Assembly: GCA_003001795.1 (NCBI GenBank)
Contig: PVNI01000007.1
Span: 1 to 64,000 of the forward strand
DNA length: 64,000 bases
Reading direction: 5' to 3'
From: Actinomadura viridilutea
Lineage (GTDB): Bacteria > Actinomycetota > Actinomycetes > Streptosporangiales > Streptosporangiaceae
In this document: in pieces, positions 9,491 to 19,602 of the stretch
Layout of the letters: each line of letters begins with the position of its first letter
Numbering within the stretch: the first letter of the stretch is position 1
The notes under the pieces: generated by a model
What the model saw: the letters and a program-made list of their open reading frames with translations, nothing else
The model's database searches: none
What the model was told of the DNA's origin: nothing
Translations under genes and position numbers: made by a program

Positions 9491-10984
9491 TCAGGAGGGA
9501 CAGGTGGCGTCCAGCGACACCGGCTTGGTCTGCCGGACGGGCCGCCCGGACGAGGAGGCGCGCGGCGTCGACCGGCCCGAATCCGCGGCGCCGCTGTCCG
9601 AGGCCGACGGCGACGCGGACGGGGAGGCGGACGACTCGGGCGGGGTGGCCACGGCCTGCGCGGCCAGGCGGCGGATCAGCGCGTAGTCGGGGTTGCCGGT
9701 GTAGATCAGCGGGGGCACGAACTGCAGGCTGGTGACCTGGCCGCCGTCCTTGAACCGGTCGGCCAGCTCGATGAACGCCGGCAGCAGCTCCTGCGGGATG
9801 TCGGTGGAGATCGCGCGCTTGGTCGCGGCGGCCAGCCGGTCGAACTTGGTCAGCACGGTCCGCGGGTCGGCCTGCCGGGCGATCGCGCGCAGCAGGCACT
9901 TCTGCCGCCCCATCCGGGTGTAGTCGTCGCTGTTGGTGCGGGACCGGCCGTACCACAGCGCCTCCTTGCCGGACAGCGTGCGGTAGCCGGGCTGCAGGAC
10001 GCCGCCCTCCAGGCCGTAGGGGATCGGCTGGTCGATCCTGATCTTGACGCCGCCGATCGCGTCGATGATGTCGGCGAAGCCGAACATGTCGACCAGCACG
10101 TAGTAGTCGATGGGCAGGCCGAGGATGCCGCTGATGGTGGCCTTGAGCAGTTCGGGGCCGCGCTCGTTCTTGCGGGCGCCGGGCACGACGTCGGGGTGGT
10201 CTTCGGCGTACTGGTAGACCTCGTTCAGCAGGCCGGGGGTGCTGGGGCCGTCGCCGGTGAACCCGTAGGGGAAGCGGTCGCGGGCCGGGCCGGGCGGCAT
10301 CGGCACCCGCTCCAGGTTGCGCGGCAGGCTCAGCAGGACGGTGTCGCCGGTCTTGGTGTCGATGCTGGCGACGGTCATGCTGTCGGTGCGCACGCCCTGC
10401 CGGTTGGCGGCGGCGTCGCCGCCGAGCAGCAGCACGTTGACGCGGCGCTGCCCGTTCCACGGGTCCTTGACGTCGACGGGGCGTCCGCGGCTGTCGCCGG
10501 TGCGGAAGATGCTGGTCAGCGCGTCGCGGTAGACGTAGGCGCTGTATCCGGCCCAGGCGGCCGGCAGCGCCACCGCGAAGCACAGCACGATCACGCCCGC
10601 CGCGCCCGCGGCGCGGGCGGCCAGCGACAGGGTCTCGGGGCGGACGAGCTGGTACGAGCGGATCACCACGGTGATCCACAGCAGGCCCAGCGCGAGGATC
10701 CCGGCGGCCAGGCCGGTCAGCCAGTCCGGGCGCACGGCCAGCTGGAGCAGGTCGGGGCGGAAGAACAGTCCGGCGACGGCGCCGGCGGCGGCCAGCGCCA
10801 GGAACAGGGCCATCAGCAGGGCGCCCGACCAGCGGCGGCCGACGCGCAGGTGCGCCACGCCCCACAGCAGGGTGGACGCGAGGGTCAACCCGAGCGCGCG
10901 GAGGAGCCCGTGGCCTCCGGGGGCGGTGCCTTCGGCGTCCTCGTCCTCGTCAGAGGCGGGACGCGCCGCCGATCGACTCGCCAT
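9491..10984 (-). CDS. LCP (LytR-CpsA-Psr) family cell-wall glycopolymer ligase
   Basis: A 497-residue membrane enzyme of the family that attaches teichoic-acid-like or arabinogalactan-like polymers to peptidoglycan. The N-terminal third has an acidic cytoplasmic tail and about four hydrophobic segments. The extracellular LCP domain has the hallmarks VRTDSMTVASID, LSLPRNLERVP, YYVLVDMFGF, LSGKEALWYGRSR and the pyrophosphate-binding DDYTRMGRQK. The C-terminus is a Ser/Pro-rich tail. The ATG chosen has GGAG six bases upstream. A second LCP gene with the same architecture lies directly upstream on the same strand, so this is a tandem duplication. Four N-terminal membrane segments are more than the single anchor usual for LCP proteins. 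Confidence 0.93.
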   Translation of the reverse strand: MASRSAARPASDEDEDAEGTAPGGHGLLRALGLTLASTLLWGVAHLRVGRRWSGALLMALFLALAAAGAVAGLFFRPDLLQLAVRPDWLTGLAAGILALGLLWITVVIRSYQLVRPETLSLAARAAGAAGVIVLCFAVALPAAWAGYSAYVYRDALTSIFRTGDSRGRPVDVKDPWNGQRRVNVLLLGGDAAANRQGVRTDSMTVASIDTKTGDTVLLSLPRNLERVPMPPGPARDRFPYGFTGDGPSTPGLLNEVYQYAEDHPDVVPGARKNERGPELLKATISGILGLPIDYYVLVDMFGFADIIDAIGGVKIRIDQPIPYGLEGGVLQPGYRTLSGKEALWYGRSRTNSDDYTRMGRQKCLLRAIARQADPRTVLTKFDRLAAATKRAISTDIPQELLPAFIELADRFKDGGQVTSLQFVPPLIYTGNPDYALIRRLAAQAVATPPESSASPSASPSASDSGAADSGRSTPRASSSGRPVRQTKPVSLDATCPS

Positions 10985-11093
10985 GTACGCTCCGATCCCC
11001 ACCCACGCTCAAAAACAGGCTCCCGCCTACATTATGGACGCGTGAAAACGTCGCAGGGTTGCGGAGCCGTCGACCGCCGCCCTCCGCGACAGG

Positions 11094-12485
11094 TCAGGTG
11101 CAGCTTTTACTGATCTTATGCAAGCCGACGGCGTTCGTGGTGCCGTTCTGCGACGCCGCCACCGCCTCGGCGGTCATCCGGCGGATGGCCGGGTAGTCGG
11201 GGGCGCCGGGCCGCACGAGCGGCGGCGTGAACTGCAGGGTCGTGATCTCGGCGCCGCGGACCCGTCCGGCCAGCCGCACCAAATGAGGCAGCATGCCGCG
11301 CGGCAGGTCGGTGCTGACCGAGCGGGCGAACGTGCGCGACAGCCGCCGGAAGCTGCGCAGCACCGGCAGCGGGCGGGCCTGCCGGGCGATCGCCCACATG
11401 AGGCATTTCTGGCGGGTCATCCGGTCGTAGTCGTCGCTGCCGGTGCGGGATCGCGCGTACCACAGGGCCTCGCGTCCGGTGAGCCTGCGGCAGCCCGGTC
11501 CCACGCGTCCCCGGGGCACCTGCCGTCGCGGCACCGGCACGGCCCGGCGGGCGCACACCCGCACGCCGCCCATCGCGTCGACGATCTCCCGGAAGCTGCG
11601 CATGTCCACCATGACGTAGTAGGGGACCGGACGGCCCAGGATGTGACCGACGGTGCGTTTCAGCAGCTCGGCGCCGGGATCGCGGATCCGGCGGCCGTCG
11701 CCGCCCGCCAGCGCGTCCGGGCGGGCGCGGCCGAGCGCGTACACGGCGTTGAGCAGCTCGCGCCGGGGAAAGGGCACGCGGCCGCGGCCCGACCAGACCG
11801 GCACGCGCTGCAGGTTGCGCGGCAGGCCCAGCAGGAGCGTGCGGCCGGTGCGGGTGTCGACGCTCGCCACGGTGATGCTGTCGGCGCGCAGCCCGGGGCG
11901 GGTGACGTCGGCGTCCGCGCCGATCAGCAGCACGTCCAGGCGGCGCGGCAGCGCCCGCGGGACGTCGTCGCGGCCGGCGGGCGCGGCGCCGACGGGGGAG
12001 GAGGCCCCGCCGGGGCGCGCGGACGGCAGGCCCGCCGCGACCGGGTCGCGGGCCGGGAAGACGCTGTCGAGCAGGTCGCGTTGCAGAGTGCCGAGGTGCG
12101 CCGCCGTCAGCGGCGGAAGCGCCGCCAGCGCGCAGATCGCCGCGACGGCGGCGCCGCCGGCCAGCCGCCACGGCCAGGACAGCCCGTCCGGGCGCAGCAC
12201 GGCGTAGGAGCGGACGATCAGCAGCGTCCACCCGCCGGCCAGCGCCGCGCAGCCGACGACCAGCGCGGCCAGCCGCTGCGGCCGGACCGCCGCGTCCACG
12301 AGGGCGGACCACAGCCACCCGGCGGCGAGGACGACGCCGCTCAGCGCCAGCGTGTAGGAGAACAGCAGCGCCGTGCCCGTCCGGACCCGTCCCGCGCGCA
12401 GGTGCGCCATGCCCGGCACCACCGCCGAGACCGCCGTGACCAGCAGCGCCCTGCCGAGTCCGCGCCACGGCGCGTCGCCGTCCAT
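11094..12485 (-). CDS. LCP family protein, diverged paralogue of its neighbour
   Basis: A 463-residue second LCP protein with the same layout: about four N-terminal membrane segments, then the catalytic domain (LRADSITVASVD, LGLPRNLQRVP, YYVMVDMRSF, LTGREALWYARSR, DDYDRMTRQK). It starts at an ATG preceded by GGAGGGGAGAGG. The loop region around 175-200 and the central part are more Arg-rich and shorter than in the downstream copy. The two genes lie head to tail with about 110 bp between them. Partly redundant ligation of cell-wall polymers is likely, as known for the multiple LCP proteins of Mycobacterium and Corynebacterium. The terminal residues include an unusual Cys close to the stop. Confidence 0.9.
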   Translation of the reverse strand: MDGDAPWRGLGRALLVTAVSAVVPGMAHLRAGRVRTGTALLFSYTLALSGVVLAAGWLWSALVDAAVRPQRLAALVVGCAALAGGWTLLIVRSYAVLRPDGLSWPWRLAGGAAVAAICALAALPPLTAAHLGTLQRDLLDSVFPARDPVAAGLPSARPGGASSPVGAAPAGRDDVPRALPRRLDVLLIGADADVTRPGLRADSITVASVDTRTGRTLLLGLPRNLQRVPVWSGRGRVPFPRRELLNAVYALGRARPDALAGGDGRRIRDPGAELLKRTVGHILGRPVPYYVMVDMRSFREIVDAMGGVRVCARRAVPVPRRQVPRGRVGPGCRRLTGREALWYARSRTGSDDYDRMTRQKCLMWAIARQARPLPVLRSFRRLSRTFARSVSTDLPRGMLPHLVRLAGRVRGAEITTLQFTPPLVRPGAPDYPAIRRMTAEAVAASQNGTTNAVGLHKISKSCT

Positions 12486-12598
12486 GTGGCCTCTCCCCTC
12501 CGAACCGCACCGGAGGGACAGCCTGGGCCGATCACCGCCGTCCGGGCCATCGCGGACACGGCCGGTTGGGGTTTGCCGGGGGTTTTCGGACCCGCCGT

Positions 12599-14053
<1,455 letters not shown>

Positions 14054-14716
14054 TCACAGTCAAACTGGCTGGATCACCGTACATTGTGATCCATACCCCG
14101 GGGTGCTTCCGCCAAGCTCCGCCGCCGACCCCCGCGCCGCCGGGGCTTCCGGGGGGTCGGGGGCGTACTACCTGAGGGTGACGAGGTGGTGGCCTCAACG
14201 CCGCTGCCAGGGCTTTCTCTCCTGGCCAGTGTGATCAGACGGACAAGAGTCGATATGTGGGCAACGTGAGGTTTCGCTCTCTGTAAAGTTACCTCTTGAC
14301 GATCCTGTCGGCTCGTTGCAGTTTTCTTACATGTGCCTCACGCGGACGGCTGCCCCCCGTAGGAGGCGTCACAGCAGAACACCGGGAGAAGCGCATGCAT
14401 GTCACGCTGTCGACCCCGGTGTGCCGCGTCCGCCCGCGCCGGGGCTCGTCACGTCCGGCAGGTGATCGTCGCAACGTCGTCCGGTGCCGCGCCGTCGCCC
14501 AGCGTCACCGTCCGCGCACGATGATCCGATCAGCGTTGCGCTGTCGTACCGGTTTACGCGGCATCCGATCGTCGCCGCGACCGGACGCCGACGCATCGAC
14601 GGTCGCCGGGCAGGACGAACACGAGCAAGATCAATATTTGACGTCAGACCGTCCCCGAATGGAATGATCTTGCAGTCATTGGCAAATCGATTCATTGCGT
14701 GTCGAGGAGGAGAGCC
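14054..14716 (+). other. Intergenic region with a possible small ORF
   Basis: About 660 bp between the divergent guaB1 and Lrp genes. One frame starting at ATG 14395 (SD GGGAGAA six bases upstream) could encode 90 residues beginning MHVTLSTPVCRVRPRR. The translation is Arg-rich and unrecognised. Immediately upstream of the Lrp gene, TTGCAG (14670 area) with a 17-nt spacer and CATTGC is a plausible promoter. Confidence 0.3.
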
Positions 14717-15646
14717 GTGCTGGATGCGGTCGACGCCGTGCTCGTCCGCGAGCTCCAGCGGGATGGCAGGGCGACGTTCCAGGCGCTCGCTGACCGCGTC
14801 GGGCTGTCCCGCACGGCGGTGCGGGCCCGGGTGCAGCACCTTCTCGAGTCCCAGGTGGTGCGCGTCGTCGGCATCGTGCACGCCGCGGTGGTCGGCGCGG
14901 AGGCGATCGGGCACGTCTCGGTCACCGTCGACGGCTCGGCCCGCGAGGTCGCCGCGGTCATCGCCGCGCGGCCCGCGGTCAGCTTCGCCGCCCTGACGGC
15001 CGGGCCGCACGACGTGGTCGCCCAGATCCGCACCCGCGACGACGCCGCCCTGGCCGCGGAGGTGGACTACATCCGGTCCGTCCCCGGCGTGCGCGCCGCG
15101 GAGGTGTTCCGGTCGGTGACCACGGTCCGCGACACCCATTCGGTGGTGCGCGAGCTGGGCGAGATCAGCCTCGACGACATCGACTGGCGGCTGCTGCAGG
15201 AGCTGCAGCGCGACGGCCGCGCCCCCTACACCCGCCTGGCCAACATCATCGGCCTGTCGCAGGCGGCGACCCGGGCCCGGGTGGTCCGGCTGATGCGCTC
15301 GGGCGTCATCCAGGTGACCGGGCTGGCCGACCCCCACGCCCTGGGCGCCCGCGAACTGGGCGGCTTCGGGCTGGTGGTCACCGGCGGGCTGCGGCGCGTC
15401 GCCGAGGCCGTGGCCGAGCAGGACGGCGTGCGGTACGTGGCGACCGGCTTCGGCCGCTACGACATCGTGGGGCAGGCCGAGGCCGCCTCCCGGGCCGAGC
15501 TGGTGTCGGTGCTGGACGCCATCCGCGCCGTGCCCGGCGCCACCGTCCGCGAGTCGTGGCACCACCTGGACGTCGTCAAGGAGTCCTACGCCGTCGAGCT
15601 TCCCGACAAGCCCCTGAACGGCGCCGTCCGTTCCGGCGGGCACTGA
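14717..15646 (+). CDS. Double Lrp/AsnC family regulator
   Basis: A 309-residue DNA-binding regulator made of two Lrp/AsnC units in tandem. The first HTH is near residues 3-55 (LQRDGRATFQALADRVGLSR) with its sensor domain to about 145. The second HTH is near 155-205 (LQRDGRAPYTRLANIIGLSQ) with a second sensor domain to the end. Single Lrp proteins are about 150 residues, so this is a full internal duplication or fusion. The GTG at 14717 is chosen because GAGGAGGAG lies just upstream. Ligand and targets are unknown. It is convergent with a LysR gene across a very long terminator hairpin. Confidence 0.9.
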   Translation: MLDAVDAVLVRELQRDGRATFQALADRVGLSRTAVRARVQHLLESQVVRVVGIVHAAVVGAEAIGHVSVTVDGSAREVAAVIAARPAVSFAALTAGPHDVVAQIRTRDDAALAAEVDYIRSVPGVRAAEVFRSVTTVRDTHSVVRELGEISLDDIDWRLLQELQRDGRAPYTRLANIIGLSQAATRARVVRLMRSGVIQVTGLADPHALGARELGGFGLVVTGGLRRVAEAVAEQDGVRYVATGFGRYDIVGQAEAASRAELVSVLDAIRAVPGATVRESWHHLDVVKESYAVELPDKPLNGAVRSGGH

Positions 15647-15670
15647 CCCTTCGGGGCCCGGAGCGTCGCC

Positions 15671-15726
15671 GGCGTGTCGGCCCGGCCGCCACGGGAGCGC
15701 TCCCGTGGCGGCCGGGCCGGCACGCC
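15671..15726. terminator. Bidirectional terminator, 28-bp-arm palindrome
   Basis: Nearly perfect palindrome centred at 15698/15699 with 28-bp arms and a single G.U-type mismatch, between the convergent Lrp and LysR genes. It can terminate transcription from both sides. Confidence 0.8.
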
Positions 15727-15741
15727 GCGGCCGCCTCCCGG

Positions 15742-16614
15742 TCAGTGCTGGTCGCGGCCGCTCTCCTTGGCGAAGTTCAGAAAGTCGCGGGCCGCCGGCG
15801 ACAGCTGCCGGTGCGCGTGCACCAGGCCGATCATGCGGGTGACCGGCGGTCCGAACGAGCGCACCACCAGGCCCTCGGTGTCGTCGATCTGGTTGCGGTA
15901 CCACACCAGCGACCCCAGCCCCGCGCGCACCCAGCCCGGCCAGGCCGCGCGCTCGTCGGACTCCAGCGCGGGCACCGGTGTGACGCCCAGCCGCGCCAGC
16001 AGGGCGTCCAGCTCCGCGCGGCTGGCCCCGCCGCGCGCGGGCATGATCAGCCGCAGGCCGTCCAGCGCCGCCGGCGGCACCGGCTCGCGCAGCCGCAGCC
16101 CGGGCGGGGAGACCAGCACCACCTCCCGTTCCTCGAGCGGATGCGCGATCAGGTCGCCGGGCACCGGCAGGTCGGCGACGGCCAGGTCGGCGCGGCCGGA
16201 GCGCAGCACCGCGGTCACCGCCTCGCGGCCGCGGCAGCGCACCACCCGCACCCGCACCGCCGGACGGTCGCGGGCGAAGCGGGGCAGCAGCCCTCCGGTC
16301 AGCTCCGGCTCCAGGGACGGCGGGGTGGCGACGCGCAGCTCCGCGCCCCGGCCGTTGCCGTGCGCCACCGACAGACCCTCGATCGCCTCGACCGCCTCCA
16401 GCGCCACCCGGGCCTGCCGCACCACCTCCTCGCCGACCGGAGTGAGCACGACGCCGCGGCCGGAGCGCGCGAACAGCTCCACGCCGAGCTCCCGTTCCAG
16501 TTCGCGGACCGCCCGCGACAGCGCGGGCTGGGCGACGTAGAGCGCCTGGGCCGCCGACGTCATCGTCCCGTGGTCGGCGGTCGCCACGACGTAGCGCAGC
16601 TGCCGCAGATTCAT
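15742..16614 (-). CDS. LysR family transcriptional regulator
   Basis: A 290-residue LysR protein. The N-terminal winged HTH is clear (MNLRQLRYVVATADHGTM, AAQALYVAQPALSRAVREL, ELGVELFARSGRGVVLTPVG). A periplasmic-binding-protein-like effector domain follows (LRVATPPSLEPELTGGLLP, ADLAVADLPV). I use ATG 16614 rather than an upstream in-frame codon because the HTH starts at its second residue. No divergent partner is adjacent: an exporter gene lies 95 bp upstream on the same strand. Effector and targets are unknown. Confidence 0.9.
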   Translation of the reverse strand: MNLRQLRYVVATADHGTMTSAAQALYVAQPALSRAVRELERELGVELFARSGRGVVLTPVGEEVVRQARVALEAVEAIEGLSVAHGNGRGAELRVATPPSLEPELTGGLLPRFARDRPAVRVRVVRCRGREAVTAVLRSGRADLAVADLPVPGDLIAHPLEEREVVLVSPPGLRLREPVPPAALDGLRLIMPARGGASRAELDALLARLGVTPVPALESDERAAWPGWVRAGLGSLVWYRNQIDDTEGLVVRSFGPPVTRMIGLVHAHRQLSPAARDFLNFAKESGRDQH

Positions 16615-16708
16615 GCCCTGACCGTATGCCAACGAACCGCTTCGGTCCCGGACATAGCCGGAATCGGACCTGAGAATTCCCTGACGAGGACGTGTCCGCG
16701 TCAGCGTG

Positions 16709-18271
16709 CTAGCGCAGGCCCCCGCCCGGCGCGGCGGCCGGCGGGGAAGCGGCGTCAGGGCCGGGCTCCAGCGGCGGCGCCCCCACCGCGCAGTGGCTCT
16801 TGCAGCACGGCTCGCGCGCGCGGCCGGGCGCGGCGCGCAGGACGTCGTCGCCGATGGTCAGCGCCGCCAGCGCGGCCCCGGCCAGCAGCATCACCGCGCA
16901 CACCCGCATCGACACCGCGAACCCGTCGGCGAACACCGCCGGTTCGGCGTAGGCGGCGCCGGTCAGCCCGGCGAGCGGCGGGACCGCCGCCACCGCCAGC
17001 AGCCCCGCCGTGCGCGCCACCGCGTTGTTGACGCCGCTGGCCACGCCCGCGTGCCGGTCGTCCACCGAGGCCAGCACCGAGGCGGTCAGCGGCGCGACCA
17101 CCGCCGACAGGCCCAGCCCGAACACCGCCGCGGCGGGCAGCACGTCGCGCGCGTACGAGGCGTGCGGCCCGATGCGTCCGATCAGCAGCGCGCCGACCGC
17201 CGCGACCGCCAGTCCGGCCGCCATCGGCCGCCGCGGCCCGATCCGCTGCGCCAGCGCGCCCGCCCGCGACGACAGCAGCAGCATCAGCACCGTCACCGGC
17301 AGCAGCGCCGCGCCCGCGGCGACGGGCGTGAAATCCGACACCACCTGCAGGTTCAGCACGAGCAGGAAGAACATCACGCCCATCCCGCCGTACATGACGA
17401 ACGTGACGGCGTTGACGGCCGAGAACTGCCGCGAACCGAACAGCTCCAGCGGCAGCATCGGCTGCGGGATCGTCCGGCGGCCGCGCCGGACGCCGCCCGA
17501 GGCCTGAGCCCGGCCGCGGGAGCGTTCGACGAGCAGGAACGCCGCCGCCGCGAGCACCCCCGCCGCCCCGGCCGCGACGACCACCGCGTCCGCGGCGCCC
17601 TTGGGCGCCTCGGTCAGCGTGTAGGTGAGGCCCGCCAGCGCCAGCGCCGCCAGCGCCGCGCCCAGCGCGTCGAAACGGCCGTGCGCGCCGGGGTCGGCGC
17701 TCTCGGGCACGTGCCGCGCCGTCACCAGCACCACCACGGCCGCCAGCGGCAGGTTCAGCAGGAACACCCAGCGCCACCCGGCGGCCTCCACCAGCCAGCC
17801 GCCGACGAACGGGCCGACCGCCGCGGCCACGCCGCCCAGCCCCGACCAGGCCCCCACCGCGCGGGGGCGGTCGTCCGGCGCGAACGACGCCTGGATGAGC
17901 GCCAGCGCGCCGGGCGTCAGCAGCGCCCCGCCCGCGCCCTGCAGCGCCCGGGCCGCCACCAGCGTGACGACGTCCTGCGCCGCCGCGCACAGCGCCGACG
18001 CGGCCGCGAACCACACCACGCCGATCAGGAACACGCGGCGCCGCCCGTACCGGTCGCCCAGCGAGCCGCCCAGCAGGATGAACCCGGCCAGCGTCAACGT
18101 GTAGGCGTTGACCGTCCACTGCAGGTCGGCCATGGACGCGTCCAGGCTGCGGGCCAGGCGCGGCAGCGCCACGTTGACGACCGTGGAGTCCAGCAGGGCC
18201 ACGCTGGAGCCGAGCACGGTGGCCAGCAGCAGCCAGCGGCCCCGGGCGGTTCCCAGCGTGACGTCCGGCAT
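16709..18271 (-). CDS. DHA2-type major facilitator multidrug exporter
   Basis: A 520-residue, roughly 14-helix proton/drug antiporter of the EmrB/QacA group. Motif A appears as GGSLGDRYGRRRVF and the first helix carries LLDSTVVNVALPRL. Motif C-like glycine repeats follow (ALQGAGGALLTPGALALI; GPFVGGWLVEAAGWRWVFLLNLP). The C-terminal tail carries a short Cys cluster (CCKSHC) after the last helix, of unknown purpose. The start is set at MPDVTLG, just ahead of the first helix. The LysR gene downstream on the same strand may control it. Substrate cannot be inferred. Confidence 0.9.
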   Translation of the reverse strand: MPDVTLGTARGRWLLLATVLGSSVALLDSTVVNVALPRLARSLDASMADLQWTVNAYTLTLAGFILLGGSLGDRYGRRRVFLIGVVWFAAASALCAAAQDVVTLVAARALQGAGGALLTPGALALIQASFAPDDRPRAVGAWSGLGGVAAAVGPFVGGWLVEAAGWRWVFLLNLPLAAVVVLVTARHVPESADPGAHGRFDALGAALAALALAGLTYTLTEAPKGAADAVVVAAGAAGVLAAAAFLLVERSRGRAQASGGVRRGRRTIPQPMLPLELFGSRQFSAVNAVTFVMYGGMGVMFFLLVLNLQVVSDFTPVAAGAALLPVTVLMLLLSSRAGALAQRIGPRRPMAAGLAVAAVGALLIGRIGPHASYARDVLPAAAVFGLGLSAVVAPLTASVLASVDDRHAGVASGVNNAVARTAGLLAVAAVPPLAGLTGAAYAEPAVFADGFAVSMRVCAVMLLAGAALAALTIGDDVLRAAPGRAREPCCKSHCAVGAPPLEPGPDAASPPAAAPGGGLR

Positions 18272-18364
18272 CAGCGCCGGACCGGCTCGCGCGACGGCAT
18301 ACCAGCATCGTCGCACGTCGCAGGCCGGCGCTTCAGCGGCCTCCCGCGTCCCGCCGGGGCGGGG

Positions 18365-19438
18365 TCACCAGTGGTCGGGGCTGAACGGCTCGTCCTCCGG
18401 GCGCGCCGACTCCGACAGCAGCCGCAGGTCGGACTCCACCATCATCGTCACCAGCTCCTCGAAGGTGACCTCGGGCTCCCAGCCCAGCTGCTCGCGCGCC
18501 TTCTTGGGGTCGGCGCACAGCAGGTCCACCTCGGCGGGGCGGGTGTAGCGGGGGTCCGTCACCACGTGATCGCGCCAGTCCAGGCCCGCGGTGCGGAAGG
18601 CGAACTCGACCAGCTCGCGCACCGAGTGGGTCTCGCCCGTGCCGATCACGAAGTCCTCGGGGGTGTCCTGCGACAGCATCAAGTGCATGGCGCGGGCGTA
18701 GTCGCCGGCGAAGCCCCAGTCGCGCCGCGCCTCCAGGTTGCCCAGCCGCAGCTCCTTGGCCAGGCCCAGCTTGATGCGCGCCACGCCCAGCGACACCTTG
18801 CGGGTGACGAACTCCGCGCCCCGCCGCGGCGACTCGTGGTTGAACAGGATGCCGCTGACCGCGAACATCCCGTACGACTCGCGGTAGTTCTGCGTGATGT
18901 AGTGCCCGTAGGTCTTGGCGACGCCGTACGGGCTGCGCGGGTGGAACGGGGTCTTCTCGTTCTGCGGCGTCTCCCGCACCATCCCGAACATCTCCGACGA
19001 CGAGGCCTGGTAGAAGCGGATCTGCCCGCTGCCGGGAGTGCGGGACGGGCTGATGCCCGACACCACCCGGATCGCCTCCAGCATGCGCAGCACGCCCATG
19101 CCGGTCACCTCGGCGGTGAGCTCGGCCTGCTGCCAGGACATCGGCACGTAGGAGATCGCGCCCAGGTTGTACACCTCGTCCGGCTGCACCCGCTCCACCG
19201 CCGAGATCAGGCTGCCCTGGTCGAGCAGGTCCCCGGTGGTGATCCGCACGTCGCCGACGTGCTTGCGCAGCCGCGCCACGTGCGGGTTGGCCTGACCGCG
19301 GACCAGGCCCCACACCTCATGCCCTTGCGCGAGCAGATGCTCGGCGAGGTACGAGCCGTCCTGCCCGGTGATGCCGGTGATGAGTGCTCGCCTGGACAGC
19401 GGATCCTCCTGGCCGTATCGGTCGCTCACGGGGCTCAC
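18365..19438 (-). CDS. gmd: GDP-mannose 4,6-dehydratase
   Basis: Short-chain dehydrogenase/reductase that converts GDP-mannose to GDP-4-keto-6-deoxymannose, precursor of fucose/rhamnose-type sugars for cell-surface glycans. It has the NADP loop ALITGITGQDGSYLAEHLL, the catalytic Ser/Thr region YQASSSEMFG, YxxxK as SPYGVAKTYGHYI, and the Gmd-specific NHESPRRG and DWGFAGDYA. The annotated GTG adds 13 residues. The family normally begins right at (M)SRRALITG, which here follows a CTG codon (19397-19399) with SD AGGAGGA just upstream, so CTG may be the real start. Partner epimerase/reductase genes are not adjacent. Divergent from folP2. Confidence 0.94.
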   Translation of the reverse strand: MSPVSDRYGQEDPLSRRALITGITGQDGSYLAEHLLAQGHEVWGLVRGQANPHVARLRKHVGDVRITTGDLLDQGSLISAVERVQPDEVYNLGAISYVPMSWQQAELTAEVTGMGVLRMLEAIRVVSGISPSRTPGSGQIRFYQASSSEMFGMVRETPQNEKTPFHPRSPYGVAKTYGHYITQNYRESYGMFAVSGILFNHESPRRGAEFVTRKVSLGVARIKLGLAKELRLGNLEARRDWGFAGDYARAMHLMLSQDTPEDFVIGTGETHSVRELVEFAFRTAGLDWRDHVVTDPRYTRPAEVDLLCADPKKAREQLGWEPEVTFEELVTMMVESDLRLLSESARPEDEPFSPDHW

Positions 19439-19602
19439 TGCGAGGAGGTCCCCCGCTGTGAGAGTGAATTATGAGGTTAGCGACCCGCTTGCGACGCTGA
19501 CGAGAGAGGGCGCCGTTTGCACCGAATTTGCTTCGAGTTTCACATCCGCGTGGCGGCGCGGGGCCGGTCTGTGCGAGCGTGGGCTCATCATGGGGTGCTG
19601 CG

